Program-made: the position numbers and the translations under genes | Notes under the pieces: generated by a model | Databases searched by the model: none | What the model was told of the DNA's origin: nothing | Seen by the model: the letters and a program-made list of their open reading frames with translations, nothing else | Shown: positions 45,822 to 63,000 of the stretch, piece by piece | Layout of the letters: the number at the start of each line of letters is the position of its first letter | Position numbering within the stretch: position 1 is the stretch's first letter | NCBI GenBank assembly: GCA_028386065.3 | Contig: JAKUCV010000970.1 | Location: 1-64,000, forward strand | Direction of reading: 5' to 3' | Source of the DNA: Turnera subulata | Taxonomy: Eukaryota; Streptophyta; Magnoliopsida; Malpighiales; Passifloraceae | DNA: 64,000 nucleotides

Positions 45822-48800
45822 TTTTTCTTATTGACATTTAATTTCACTTACTATTATAACCATTTGTGACATATTTTCCACATATTCGCACTTTCAGAAC
45901 AGAACATTAAGCTTTTACCTCAGCATTAGAAATATTTAGGCACTTTCAACAACTATCTTTTTTCTTTTTCAAAAACCTTATAATATTTTGAACCACATGA
46001 CAAGTAAGCATCACAATTGATCATTAATTGTACTGGCTAAGCAATGGAGCAGCCAAAAAGTTCCAGATGACTAATTGGAAAATCAATTGTATTAGGTGCA
46101 AATGATTTTTCTAACTACATCTCTGTTCTTTACATAGACTTTAATAACAGTACATTGATGAAGCTATTGGGTGTCTTATTTTTCTTGGTTGCACAGACGA
46201 GGATTCTGTGAGGGACAGAACAGAACAAGAGCTGATGCAGGACAACATTACTGATGACTTGTCCAGAAATGAAGAACTGGAATCCCCAAGACCAGAAGAG
46301 CCTGGGAAATCAATGAGGATCAAGAGAGAGGACAGCAAGCCGAGGACACTTTCGGGTCGAGCTTTCAATTGCCAAGGGAAGAACTTGAGGATTAATATCC
46401 CTCTAACAAATCCTTCTCGCACCCTCTCTGCTATTAGTTATCTGGTTTGGGATGACTTGGTTAACCAGTCCTCCAAGAAATGCAACCCTGAAGGAAGCAA
46501 GCTTCATATCAACAAAACAAAGCTCCACCATGCAGAAAAAATGATCAAAAAGGCTTTCACTGAGCTCTATAAGGGGTTGGGTTATCTCAAAACTTACAGG
46601 TAGAAATATTGAAGCTCAACAATATTACCAAAAAAGAGATACTGTATTGGAGGGTTACAGAGACTTACGTTTCTACAATTAATTGCGTGATTTTCAGGAA
46701 CTTGAACATGCTTGCTTTTGTAAAGATTTTGAAGAAGTTTGACAAGGTAAGTTAATACTAAGTGACCTTTTTCGTACAATTTCAAAAGCCTCTTAGAACT
46801 TTTCATTTCCGTGCTGCATTTCCATTTATCTTTTGCTTTGTTTGTCTTCTAACCAAAAGAAATTTTGCAATGCTTTGTCTTTTTTCTGTTACAGGTCACT
46901 GGAAAACAAGTTCTTCCCATCTATCTAAAAGTTGTGGAAAGCTCCTATTTTAACAGCTCAGACAAGGTAAAAAAAGTTGTGGAACCAATAAAAACCAACA
47001 TGTAAAATATCTGGTGCTCCTTTTGCATTGTAACGCCACAGCCAGAAAAAACTGCATGACATGATGTTAGGGAGATGTTTTAGATGTTTGCCACTAGATA
47101 TTTCACAGTCTGGTTTATTTTCCGACAATGTCAAGTGGCCAATGATCATGCAGTTCATGTCTGCACCAAAAGGGTCTATGTATCTGTGGAGATTGAACCT
47201 AGATTTGGTTGTCTGTCACTTTTAAACTTGTGTGTGTAGTTTGTGCACCAGTTTCCTTTTTGTTCATTAATTTTTCCTTTCTCTCTTTTTTTTTAATGGT
47301 GAAATGGGCTAGAATTGCTTACTTTTCTGATAAATGACAGGTGATGAATTTATCGGACGAAGTTGAGGAGCTGTTTGTCAAACATTTCGCTAAAGAAGAC
47401 CGAAGAAAGGCCATGATATATCTTAAACCGCAGCAACATAAAGATTCACACTCTCTAACATTCTTCATAGGTTGGTATTAAGATTACAGGATAATATATA
47501 TATATTTTAAGTGGTTGTCCTTTCTTGATCAATCATTTTGGTGGAGGGCTTTGTTCTTGTTCGCTTTTGTGACATAATATGGGACTAAAAGAAACTAAAG
47601 TACGGACCCATTAGGCCACTAGAGTTTGAGGATGAATGGCAGTGGCTGATGATTCACTTTAAAACTGGGTGGACGATAAAGCAAAGAGGTCCCATCCCAC
47701 ACCATTATCATTATTGAAACCCATTTGACCCTTCAAGGATTCAAACTTGAATTCATTATTAGGGCCAAAAGACAAATCAAGGCTGCAGGTTTCCCTCATT
47801 CTGCAGAAGTCTTCTATCCCTGAATGATAAAATTTGCAGAATAGAAGAAATTATAGCTCATAAATTCCAATATTTTATAATGATAGCATATCTTTTATTG
47901 AAAATGAAAGAAAATAAGAAAAATTGTGTAGACTGATCACTAAGAACTTTGATGAACATAAACTGATGAATGTGAAACTGACATGTCTCAAAATGACCAG
48001 GACTGTTCACCGGATGCTTCATTGCTCTCCTTGCTGGATATGTTATAATGGCTCATATGGCGGGGATGTACAGGCGGCAGCCGGATACAGTCTACATGGA
48101 AACCGCCTATCCTGTACTTAGGCAAGATTTGCTACTATTCATCTTTCACTTGATATGTGATCAACTCTTAAGAGGGAAAAGTGGCTAACTAAAGAGGGTT
48201 TGATTAATTTTGCAGCATGTTCAGCCTGCTGTTTTTGCACTTCTTTCTGTATGGTTGCAACATATTCTGTTGGAAGAAGGCTAGGATAAATTATAGCTTC
48301 ATATTCGAGTTTGCCCCTACAAAGGATCTCAAATACAGAGATGTGTTCTTGATTTGTACCACATCAATGACTGCTGTGGTAGGAGTCATGTTCATTCATT
48401 TGTCACTTCTTACCAAAGGGTACTCGTATTCCCAAGTTCAAGCCATTCCTGGCCTTCTCGTACTGGTAATTTGGCCACTAATCTTCTGACACTGACATCC
48501 ATTACCAATTTCAGTAGCATGTATCTTCTCTGTTTAAAATTCTTGGTCCAGTGATTGACAGTATTATCTTGACATGTGTGCAGGCCTTCTTGTTACTGCT
48601 TCTGTGCCCCTTCAACATATTCTACCGATCAAGTCGTTCTAGATTACTTAGAGTGATAAGGAACATTGTTTTGTCACCTCTTTATAAGGTAACAAAAAAT
48701 TACCAGTAATACTCTTACCAGATGTTTTCATATGCCATTCATCTACTTAACTGCTTAAACACTTGTCTCTGCAGGTTGTCATGCTGGACTTCTTCATGGC

Positions 48801-50305
48801 TGATCAACTATGTAGTCAGGTTCGTTTGGCGCTAAGCATACAAAATCTCAATACCTTACTGACTGCCTGAGATCTAGTAGCATCACTGATAGCATTTTTT
48901 CTATTATGAAACAGGTGCCAATGCTTAGGAACCTCGAATATGTGGCATGTTATTACTTAACTGGGAGCTACAAGAACCAGGATTATGGATACTGCATGAG
49001 GGTCAAGCATTACCGCGATCTTGCTTATGCAGTCTCCTTCCTACCCTACTACTGGAGGGCAATGCAGGTATGCTAATAAGCCCTCCTTCCTCTTTAGTAA
49101 ATGGTTCACATGCTTTAGTATTGATTCATAATTTACTTAAGGGTGCTAATTTGTTTTGTGCATTTCGACTAATTTCTTCAACTAATCGGGTCATGCAGTG
49201 TGCTAGGAGATGGTTCGACGAAGGACAGACAACCCACCTTGTCAATCTTGGCAAGTATGTATCAGCAATGTTAGCAGCAGGAGCCAAAGTTGCCTATGAG
49301 AAAGAAAGGACTTCTGGATGGCTGTGTCTTGTTGTGGTGATGTCTAGTGGTGCAACAGTGTACCAATTATATTGGGACTTTGTAAAGGACTGGGGTTTGC
49401 TCCAAATGAATTCCAGGAATCCTTGGCTAAGGAATGAACTAATGCTTCGTCAAAAGTTCATTTACTACTTCTCCATGGTATAATATTACGTCCTCCATCG
49501 ACAAAGTCTTTTTTTTTTCTTTCTTGCTTCAGCGGATCAAGGTGCAGGCTCAGGTGGCATAGGAATTTTATTCCCAGATAAGCCTGCACCAAGAATCAGT
49601 TAACTAATTATCCATTTTCTGGGTATTGGCACTTAAAAGTTATTCTGATCTCTGATTAGACAACCATGCAACTTGTCTATAAAAACTAAGACAATCAAGA
49701 TAGAGATGTATAATGTAGGATAATGAACATATGCCTATTACAATTATAAGGACAAAGAATTTTCGAATAAAAAGGATAGATTCTCTGCAACATCAGTGTA
49801 GGTAATATGAATAAATACAAAGAATAAAATGTCTGAAATTTGTTGCACATAAGATATGTTGTTTTTTTATTGTAGCTAGAAAGTAGAGGATATTTGGATT
49901 CCAATGTTAATTCTAAACAAAACTTGGGTATTTCTTGCAGGGATTGAACTTGATCCTGAGGCTCGCTTGGTTACAAACTGTGCTCCATTCAAGCTTTGAA
50001 CATGTTGATTACAGAATAACCGGGCTGTTTTTAGCTGCCCTTGAAGTCATCAGAAGAGGAATCTGGAATTTCTACAGGTGAAGTAAACTGTCCAAGTTTC
50101 TTGAACTTTCGCTAATGAACACACAATCACACATAAACAAATTGTACGATCCATATGCCTGCAGTATCTCTGCTAAAGATAGAGGTCTAACAAAGAATTG
50201 TTTCAATGGTCCAGGTTGGAGAATGAGCATCTAAATAACGCTGGAAAGTTTAGAGCAGTGAAGATAGTACCACTTCCTTTTCATGAAGTGGATGAGGAAG
50301 ACTGA
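44949..50305 (+). CDS. PHO1;H1: PHO1;H1-like phosphate exporter (SPX-EXS), 14 exons
   Basis: PHO1 proteins export inorganic phosphate from root stelar cells towards the xylem and sit in Golgi/trans-Golgi and plasma membranes. Exons: 44949-45194, 45328-45628, 46197-46599, 46698-46746, 46895-46966, 47341-47470, 48001-48121, 48216-48465, 48584-48688, 48775-48819, 48915-49067, 49199-49477, 49941-50077, 50215-50305. All joins keep frame, giving 793 residues. The SPX domain (residues 1 to about 335) opens [16 protein letters not shown] and has [20 protein letters not shown] and the Lys-rich [14 protein letters not shown] helix that binds inositol pyrophosphates in this family. Membrane helices follow from about 395 ([19 protein letters not shown]). 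The EXS domain (about 570-770) has [26 protein letters not shown] and [14 protein letters not shown]. The C-terminus is [11 protein letters not shown]. The closest remembered relative is Arabidopsis PHO1;H1. Confidence 0.95.
45755..45818. repeat. (AT)32 microsatellite in intron 2 of the PHO1;H1-like gene
   Basis: 64 bases of pure AT dinucleotide, likely length-polymorphic. It lies between exons 2 and 3 and does not touch splice sites. Confidence 0.95.
48121..48125 (+). other. GC-AG splice donor, intron 7 of the PHO1;H1-like gene
   Basis: The frame requires exon 7 to end at 48121, leaving AG before GCAAGA, and exon 8 to start at 48216 after TTTTGCAG (VLSMF across the join). No GT donor fits the frame here. 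AG/GCAAG is the consensus of the minor GC-AG intron class. Confidence 0.85.
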
Positions 50306-51581
50306 TGCCCCATTGGCAGCAGTTGCTTACAGAATTTGATTCAGAATACCATAGGTTTTGGACCAAAAATTTTCGAACCTTATCGTTCTTGTAAGAGTTG
50401 ATGGAGAACAAGGCATCAACGTGATCTTTATTGTTCATGGGATTGTGGAAGCACAAAAACAAATTCATACTTGTACACAGAATTTTCTTCAACGTAAAGA
50501 AAAGTAGAACAGCTTCCTTGTGTTAATCTATCTAGTCAATGCCGGCTTATCTATCCAGGTTCTGCTAAAACCATGGACGACATTAGCATATAAAATTTGA
50601 CAGATCAAAATTTTTAGACCATGGCCATAATAACATCTTCCAGACACCAGTTTTGACGCATGTTATGTGTTATAGCAAACAATACTTGGTGTGTAATTGC
50701 ATCCTTACTCCTGCTGGATCAGAATTAGTAATTCTGCAGCCAGTTTATGTCCATGAGATCTTACATTGAGGGAAACGATTTCTACAACTCAATACTATCT
50801 GCAGGCAGATTCCTTTACTGGAGAAATACTATCCAGGATCGAAATTGGAACAGTGAACAGTCAAACAAAGAAGAGTGCCAAACCATAAGCCAACATTTGC
50901 TGAAAGGAAGGAAAACTTTGAAAATGATCCCAGTCCACAGTCATATTCAAATCTTTTCCAATGTACATGGAGAGAATGGTCATATTCAAAACTATAACCC
51001 TAATAATACATTTTCACAAATCCAGGATCTTTTTACCCCTTCCTATTCTTTCCCTAAGTCATCCGACAGATAACATGAACTTCCCAAACTATTGACTCTA
51101 AATCTGCAAGATTGACACCTTATGCATGTCTAGCCAGGTATGTCATGGTTCATGAAGTTTGGTGGAAGTGAAGACAAAATTATAAAGAAATTAAAACTTA
51201 AAACCAAACTCAAACATCCCAGAATCAAATTTGTGAAAATGTATTATTAGGGTTTTTGTTTTTCCATTTTTATCGTAAGATTGTGTGTTTTTGGTCGTAG
51301 TTAAAGGTCGATTCATATACAGAATAGCCCATACAAGCCTAATCCAGGGCTCTATGCCTCCATACAAGCCTAAACCAACATTTGGGGTTTTTTCACCATA
51401 TCAAAATTAGGCTCTTTATGAAGTGGACCATACAGTTAAAGTCAGGAACCGTATAACAATAACCCGCCAAACTACACAATTTTATCAGTAGTCTTACCAA
51501 ATTACCTGCTTTGACAGTAAGCACTAAGCAGTAAACAAAACCAAGAACCTCTTTGGATCAGAAATTTCAGGGAGGAAACCA

Positions 51582-52902
51582 ATGGAAACAGTCACTCGCT
51601 GCAGTTTCTCTCCCGCCACTACTTCTCCATCAAATGCTTCACTCAAACATCACCGACCCAGTAGTTCCCTTCACCGCTCCAACTCTTACAAGCCCTTTTC
51701 TTCCCTCACGAACAGCCCTACCCTCCCCCTCTCCCTCTCTATCACCAGGTTTCTGGTTGATTCATTCTATTTAAAGTTTCAAACTTTCACCTCTTAACTT
51801 CCAAATTCCGTGTTTTTGCAGTCAAAACTTCACACTTTGACTTGTTAACTTCCAAAATCACACTGGTTGTTATATCTTTTTTTGCAGGCCGAGAATTGCT
51901 TATGCACAACAAGTATCACCAAAACGCTCTTATCGGTTATTGGTGGTTTCCGGGTCGGTGACTGGCGATTCTGAGAGATACCCAGATGCGGAACAGAGTG
52001 ATTCTAATAAGGTATGTGATTTTGGTTGCGTGTTTTTGGCTTGATTGAAAAAAGTTTGAGTCTTGTTGCAAGGCATGTGCAGGAAATTATGTTTCTTTTG
52101 TTAAGGATTTGGTATTGATGAAATATGCCCCTTTTTGTTTTAGTGAATCTTAATTTAGTGCAATGCTAAATTGTATTTATCCGGATAATTATACTCTTTG
52201 CAGGGTGGGACTATTGACTTGCGTTTGCCGAGGAGAAGTCTGCTTGCTCAATTTACTTGCGGCGAATGTGGTGAGAGAACACAGAGGCTTATAAATCGAT
52301 TAGCCTATGAAAGAGGGCTTGTTTATGTACAGGTATCTTTTGGTTCTGTTGACTGTTTCACTGTAGAAATAATTGCAGTATGTTTCTTGATGACAAGTTT
52401 TCTAGGTACATTTTGCTTTATTTTTATCAATGGTAAATGCTCTTGTTTATAGTCTGTTTGTGCTTTAAGTCAAATGGGTTATTGCTTCTTTTTTACTACT
52501 TTTTAATGCTTGTGGTACCTTTTCTTTGGCTGTCTAAACGTTGATTCTAAGTAAGAAGTAAGAACAGCCTAGCACATTTTTGAATATACATAAGACCTCT
52601 TTGGAGTGATTCTTAAGATTTGCTGGTGTAAAGTGGTTATTTATATAAAGCTAGCCTGTTGGCCATGACGCTGTCAATTAGTTAGGTTTCTAGGAACAAC
52701 TTATTGCTTCTGTATTGGCAAGAAAGCTTGTGCTTCTTTTAGTAAAGGATATTTGATATTTTCCTAACCGCCAAGCCTTGCTTTGCATCAGTGTGCAGGC
52801 TGTGAACGGTATCACAAACTTGCTGATAATCTTGGCCTTGTGGTTGAATATGATTTGCGGGATGAGAATGGTGCAGAATCAAATACAGATCAAGTTTGCT
52901 GA
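51582..52902 (+). CDS. DNL-type (Zim17/HEP-like) zinc-finger protein, 4 exons
   Basis: Exons are 51582-51748, 51888-52011, 52204-52332 and 52792-52902, all in frame, giving 176 residues. The N-terminal 55-70 residues are rich in Ser, Thr, Pro and basic residues with few acids, as in chloroplast or mitochondrial transit peptides. The DNL domain follows: FTCGECGERTQRLINRLAYE, GLVYVQ, then CAGCERYHKLADNLGL. The two CxxC pairs bind zinc and are split between exons 3 and 4. Family members in yeast (Zim17/Tim15) and Chlamydomonas (HEP2) keep organellar Hsp70 soluble and active, so an Hsp70-escort role in an organelle is inferred. The compartment is not determined by sequence alone. It starts about 1.3 kb after the PHO1;H1-like gene on the same strand, with no sign of linked function. 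Confidence 0.9.
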
Positions 52903-53108
52903 GAGGCATCGAGTTAAGATTTGGAGTTCTCTTCTCTTGGATGGTTCTTTTATGAGTGCAACTGATAGCGCACCTTAATTGTATACTTTGAAGAATGAAA
53001 AAATACAAAAATGTTGACTGCCTTTTACATCATATTTCCTATATATATGAATTTTTCAATTGATCTTATTTGGTCGATAAAAATATGGTGGCTTCCAATA
53101 CAAGGTGA

Positions 53109-54034
53109 CTAGAAACTGTATCCAGTCACAACTAGCAGAAAGGTGACACTTAATGCAGTTCTTGCCCATATTCCCATGCTTCCACCCAGCTGATACAGTG
53201 AATTTGCTTCATTCTGCAAGTAGGAAAGAGAAGGATTAAGAATCATCTTATTTAAAAGTCGGTCCAAGTTTATGCAACTGGTCTGACAATATCCAGTAGG
53301 GAAAATAAATTCACTGTCTTAGTAGATACCTGATTTGGCGATGGGGCAGGGGCTGTATCCTCGGACTCTGTTGTGGTGGTAGGTGGAGACGGTGGGCTTG
53401 GTGGAATAGGTGCTGGAGCTGGTGCATGATGATGCTTCTTGTGCTTGTGCTTTCTTTTCTTCTTGTGCTTGCTTGGAGCTGGTGCAGGTGAAGGCACTAG
53501 TACTGGGGCTGGCACTGGTGCTGGCGGTGGAGTAAGTGGTGCTGGAACTGGTGCGGGTGGGGGAGTAAGTGGTGCTGGAACTGGAGCTGGTGGTGGAGTA
53601 AGTGGCGCAGGTGCAGGTGCTGGCGGTGGAGTGGCAGGTGCAGGAGCTGGTGTTGGTGGTGGCTTTGCAGGTGCTGGTGCTGGTGCTGGAGGTGCTTTGG
53701 CTGGAGCTGGGGACACTTGTGGTGGTGGTAAAGCAGGTGGTGGTGTAGCTGGTGGTTGTGTTGGTGGAACTTGAGGGGGAGGAACTGTGGGGCTTGTAGC
53801 TGGTGCAACTTTAGGAGTCGGTGATGCAGGAGTTGTTGCAACTGGTGGTGTCGCTGCACTTACTGGTGATTGTGTTGGTGCGCTTGGTGTTGTTGAAGGT
53901 GGAGGTGTGGTGGTTGTAGGCGCAGGCGTTGTAGGCGAGACTACTGCTGGTGATGCTGCCGGTGCTTGGCCATTGGTAATGACTAATGAGAAGCTCAGGC
54001 AAGCCAAGATAAATACCCAAAACTTTGAACCCAT
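53109..54034 (-). CDS. Lysine-rich classical arabinogalactan protein, GPI-anchored
   Basis: Exon 1 (53330-54034) and exon 2 (53109-53213) join in phase 0, giving 269 residues. A signal peptide (MGSKFWVFILACLSFSLVIT) is followed at QAPAASPA by a Pro/Ala/Ser/Thr-rich backbone with AP, SP and TP dipeptides, sites of hydroxyproline O-glycosylation. Residues 148-175 contain three PAPVPAPLTPPP-like repeats. A basic block, KHKKKRKHKHKKHHH (189-203), splits the backbone, the hallmark of the lysine-rich AGP subclass (Arabidopsis AGP17-19). Exon 2 encodes a short polar stretch and a hydrophobic C-terminus (ALSVTFLLVVTGYSF), the expected GPI-attachment signal. It acts at the outer face of the plasma membrane and in the wall. 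The long Gly-rich frame on the opposite strand is a shadow of the Pro codons. Confidence 0.9.
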
Positions 54035-55216
54035 TCTCGCTTCTCTTTTTTTTCTTTCTTTCTTTCTGGGAACTTACTGGTAGAAAGGATGAATATATAG
54101 AGATGCGGCAAAAGGATTTCAGATGTAAATAACGTTTGGTGAAATGTTGGAGGGAGAAATGTACTCTTCATGTGATTACGACATCTCTTCTAATGATTTG
54201 GAATGGGGGAAATTATTACCAATTCTGCATCTATTGGGACCTCCCTGGTATCAGGCCTAACATCCAGAATACTTACGAAAGGCACCAATTTCTACTCATT
54301 TTGAGTTATAAGAAAAAATTGGCATCTTGTTTCCATTGATATCATTGTCTATAGTAGTCTTATGAATATTTGGCTATGGGTCCAGGCTTTCTTGCGAACC
54401 AGGAATTGGCTAAAACTAGTGGTAATTATTATGGGTTTCAGTCCTTTTTTACGAGATTAGCAATAGCTTTAATTTCTTTTTCTTTTAGGTGGCACATAGG
54501 CATAGAGGGTTGATATAAGCTTGTGCTATAAGCTTGTTTTCCAAGTTTGGTTTTCCTTCTCGTGGCAAATATGGCAAAAGGGTGTGGGGGCAACACCTGG
54601 AGTGAAGTGAGAGCGATGGAATGCAAATGGCAATGCGGGCTCGCTGCTCACCTAACTCTCTGAACCAAGATTTTGTTTCTTGCACAACCTAATCATTGGT
54701 GAACACTCCCTGTCAGGTTTAAGGAAAGCTAGCATATGGTCAAGAGCCGTTTTCTGGTTCCACTCAGTCACGGTCTTCTTGCCCTGTGACAACAGCGTAT
54801 GTTATTGACAATATATTGGTGCAGAGCCAATGCTCAAAACAAGGCTGAATTATCCAAATCCTCCTAAATGCCCAAGACACACGCCGCAAGGTGCCACCAT
54901 ACGAAAAGCCCTTATTGTGGGCATTGCTTATATTGCTGCATGTTTCTGGAATCTGGACTTTCAAAGTAAATACATTTCTTACAAGGCAAGACGTGATGTC
55001 TGATCACAAGGGGTTACCCCGCTACAGCTGCAGTACGAATCCTGGACATCACTAGATAGAAAGAATTTTACCCGAGCTCATACCGTTCATGTTCAAAATT
55101 AAGAAATTTGCAGTTCCCAGAAAGCAGGAGTCCTTGTCAAATCTGTATTGATTCAATTGAAAAGTTTTTAATAGGGTTCCACCAACTAATGAGAAGCAAT
55201 GGCAATCTTCTATCTT

Positions 55217-60088
<4,872 letters not shown>

Positions 60089-63000
60089 ATCTTTGTTGGA
60101 GAGAGAGGAAGAAAGACAAAGGCTTTACCTTTCTATGAGTTTTGGTCTCGAACTGGAACTGAGAAGTAGTTGTAGATTGGTCGAGTCGAATCATGTAAGA
60201 TGGAAAAGGATTTACTTTACAGGTAAGAGACAATGTGCAGTGGATCAGCAGAGAGGAAAGGGAGTGGTCTGAAAATCGGCTGGTATTGACTCACTGGGTT
60301 GGTCTAACTCGGCTGCGTTTTGGGATGGTTGTGTTCAGATGGGCTTATAGCCCATGGTTGATCTCTACGTATTGGGCTTGATGCCAGAGTTGGGCTATTG
60401 ATGGGTTGAGTTTTAAGTTTGTATCTTGTCATCCAACTATGTTAGGGGAAAACTCTACAAACTGTTGAGGGCCCAATCCAATTAATACCCAAGTTAAAGG
60501 ATAATTTTTTTTAATTAATCAGTAGTTGCACTTGCATGCAATTTTATTAGTGTTAATGGGTTATTGACATAAGGCTTGATGATGCTGGGCTAGGTTTGTT
60601 CCAAAAGAGAAATATCTACCCTAACGGTACCCCACGACAACTGAGTTCTCCAATTTCAACGGAAGTAAAGAACAATCTTTTCATATAAAAAGGAAAAAGA
60701 AGAAATAGTCATATGTAGCCTATAGTCTTCTCCTAGCTTGACCCTTATAATTTAATTCGAACACGTCACTAAGACAATGACCTTTCCTTTTTTTACCCCT
60801 TCTGCGAATATCATAATGACATACTGTAAATTATTCTAATCAATGTTTCCTCTAACTATAGTCTATACATATATAATAGAAATTATCAAGGCTTGTCTAT
60901 ATAATAGAAAGATTGACTATCCGCGTAGAATAAGACTTATGAACTTTTCTCTCTTTCTTTATACAAGGACAAGTATGTTGTTGTCGTCCTTTTATCATTC
61001 TTTCATCACTCCCCCCTTTGGAAAGCCGGAGACAGCATTTCAAGATCAATTCTTGGGAATGGATGTATAATTTGTTGAATAATTTCTAATCCGATATATG
61101 TATAGGGAAGTTGAGAGAAGAGCCAATAATTAACATCCATGAAAAAGCTTCTTAAACCTTTTGCATATTGAGTGATGGAAATTAATTAATCCATATATTT
61201 CAAGGTAAACGTCTCGTGTGCTCTATTATGAATTATGATTGATTTTGTTGTTGTCAAATCAACTGTCAACTGTGGTAGTACGGTGCATGCAATCAATTTG
61301 AAAGAAAAACATCACATACGTGAGTACCAAATGTGTCTATTAACAAACAGATTAAGTGACTTTAATTACAAGTGTTTTTGTTCACTGATAAGCTGCTCTT
61401 TGTCCTTTTTCTCTTGGGTTGTTTCTCTTTCCAAATTTCCTGGCGAGACATATGCTGCAAAAATCAAGGACTATTTATTTGATTATTTTAATTTCCATGT
61501 AATTCCAAAACACAAAAAAGCTCTGTCGAGGCCTTCTTCATTTGTTACATATGCCTCCAACCAAATTAATTTAATTACATACGATTTGCATGATCCGCAA
61601 TTTGAATACTCCGGCCATATACCAACTCCACCAAATCAGGTGATGCAATTGGTATGGGATCTGGTTATGTGCACTGACAAATAATGTCACCAAATACAAG
61701 GTTACAAAAGTTGAAGAATTGTGGGGTTTCCATATTGCTGGAATCTTTCCAATTTTATTATTATTCATAGGCTATTTATCCAAAGTATACTGTCTTCTTG
61801 TTTGCTCCAACACAAACATGGTATGCCAATTTTGCTAACTAAGCTATATATTTACACTTGACAATAAAAAAGTTTACTGAGACATTTCTTCGAAATTCAC
61901 CATCCCCTCGGTATGGGTAAACTGAATTTCCAGACAATGCTTATTTTCATCAAAATTGTCTTATTTTCATCAAATATTCCTCATCAGCTACATTTAATTA
62001 ACTTTTGCTCCATAAAACAACGTTGCTTGGACCTTTCTTCTTTTTTAAACCTTTTTGAGAAGTGCAAAAATAAAATTTTCATAAAATAAAAGAGAAGAGG
62101 AATACTCGGTGCCTTCGAATATATTTGCGTCAGATTATTCCTAGAATATGCCTCCATAATAATATATATAATCTTGAATACGTGGTCCAAATAAATGTGG
62201 AAGGACAGCATTCTTAGTAGTAAACCTTCAATATATCCTCTTTGAAAGCATAATTTCCATTATCATGCGAAAAAAAAAAAACACTGATGTTGGAGATATA
62301 CCCACAACAGCGATCCGTTGCGAATTTACGACGCCAGATTTTACTAAAATATTTGTTATACTTCTTTTAATAACACGATATAATTCGATTCTTTCTGTAA
62401 ATTCTATATTATCACATTACACGATTTTGTGTATTTCAATTCTTTCACGATTATTATCACTTTGTGTTATAATAATTTTAGGATTTTTAATTGCTTTTAG
62501 CATTAGTTGCTTGCTTGGGCTTTTTTCTTTTTTCGATTCATCTATCCAAAGTGACTCATGATGAAACATTATTGGAGTTGAGAACACACTTGCTTCCGTT
62601 TTCTTCCCGATAAACATATAATAACAAAAAAAAAATGTGTTCAACAGATTTGTTGTGTACTTTTGGATGCAATCTACAGTACTCTTTGCATCACATCAAA
62701 TTTTTCACCGCTATCTTATTTTGTCTCATAGAAAAAACAAAATAAAAGACCTACATGCTCATCGTTACATTGTCAAAATCGAAGTTAAATTAAATAAATG
62801 AAAACGAGGAAGACACCAGGCAATACCTTAATGAAAAGAAAATAAATAAACAATAACCATCAATAGTAATTTTTGACCTTATTAATTAATTAGTTTTTGC
62901 AGGTTGCACCATCTCCTTCATGACGACTGGGTCCTCTTTTTTCTCTACCAATACCAAGCCTGAAGCCACACCCTTTTGACTCGCTGTTAACTGCTCAACA

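Noticed and set aside
53439..53774. 111-codon Gly-rich plus-strand frame
   Set aside because: It is the antisense of the Pro/Ala codons of the arabinogalactan protein gene.
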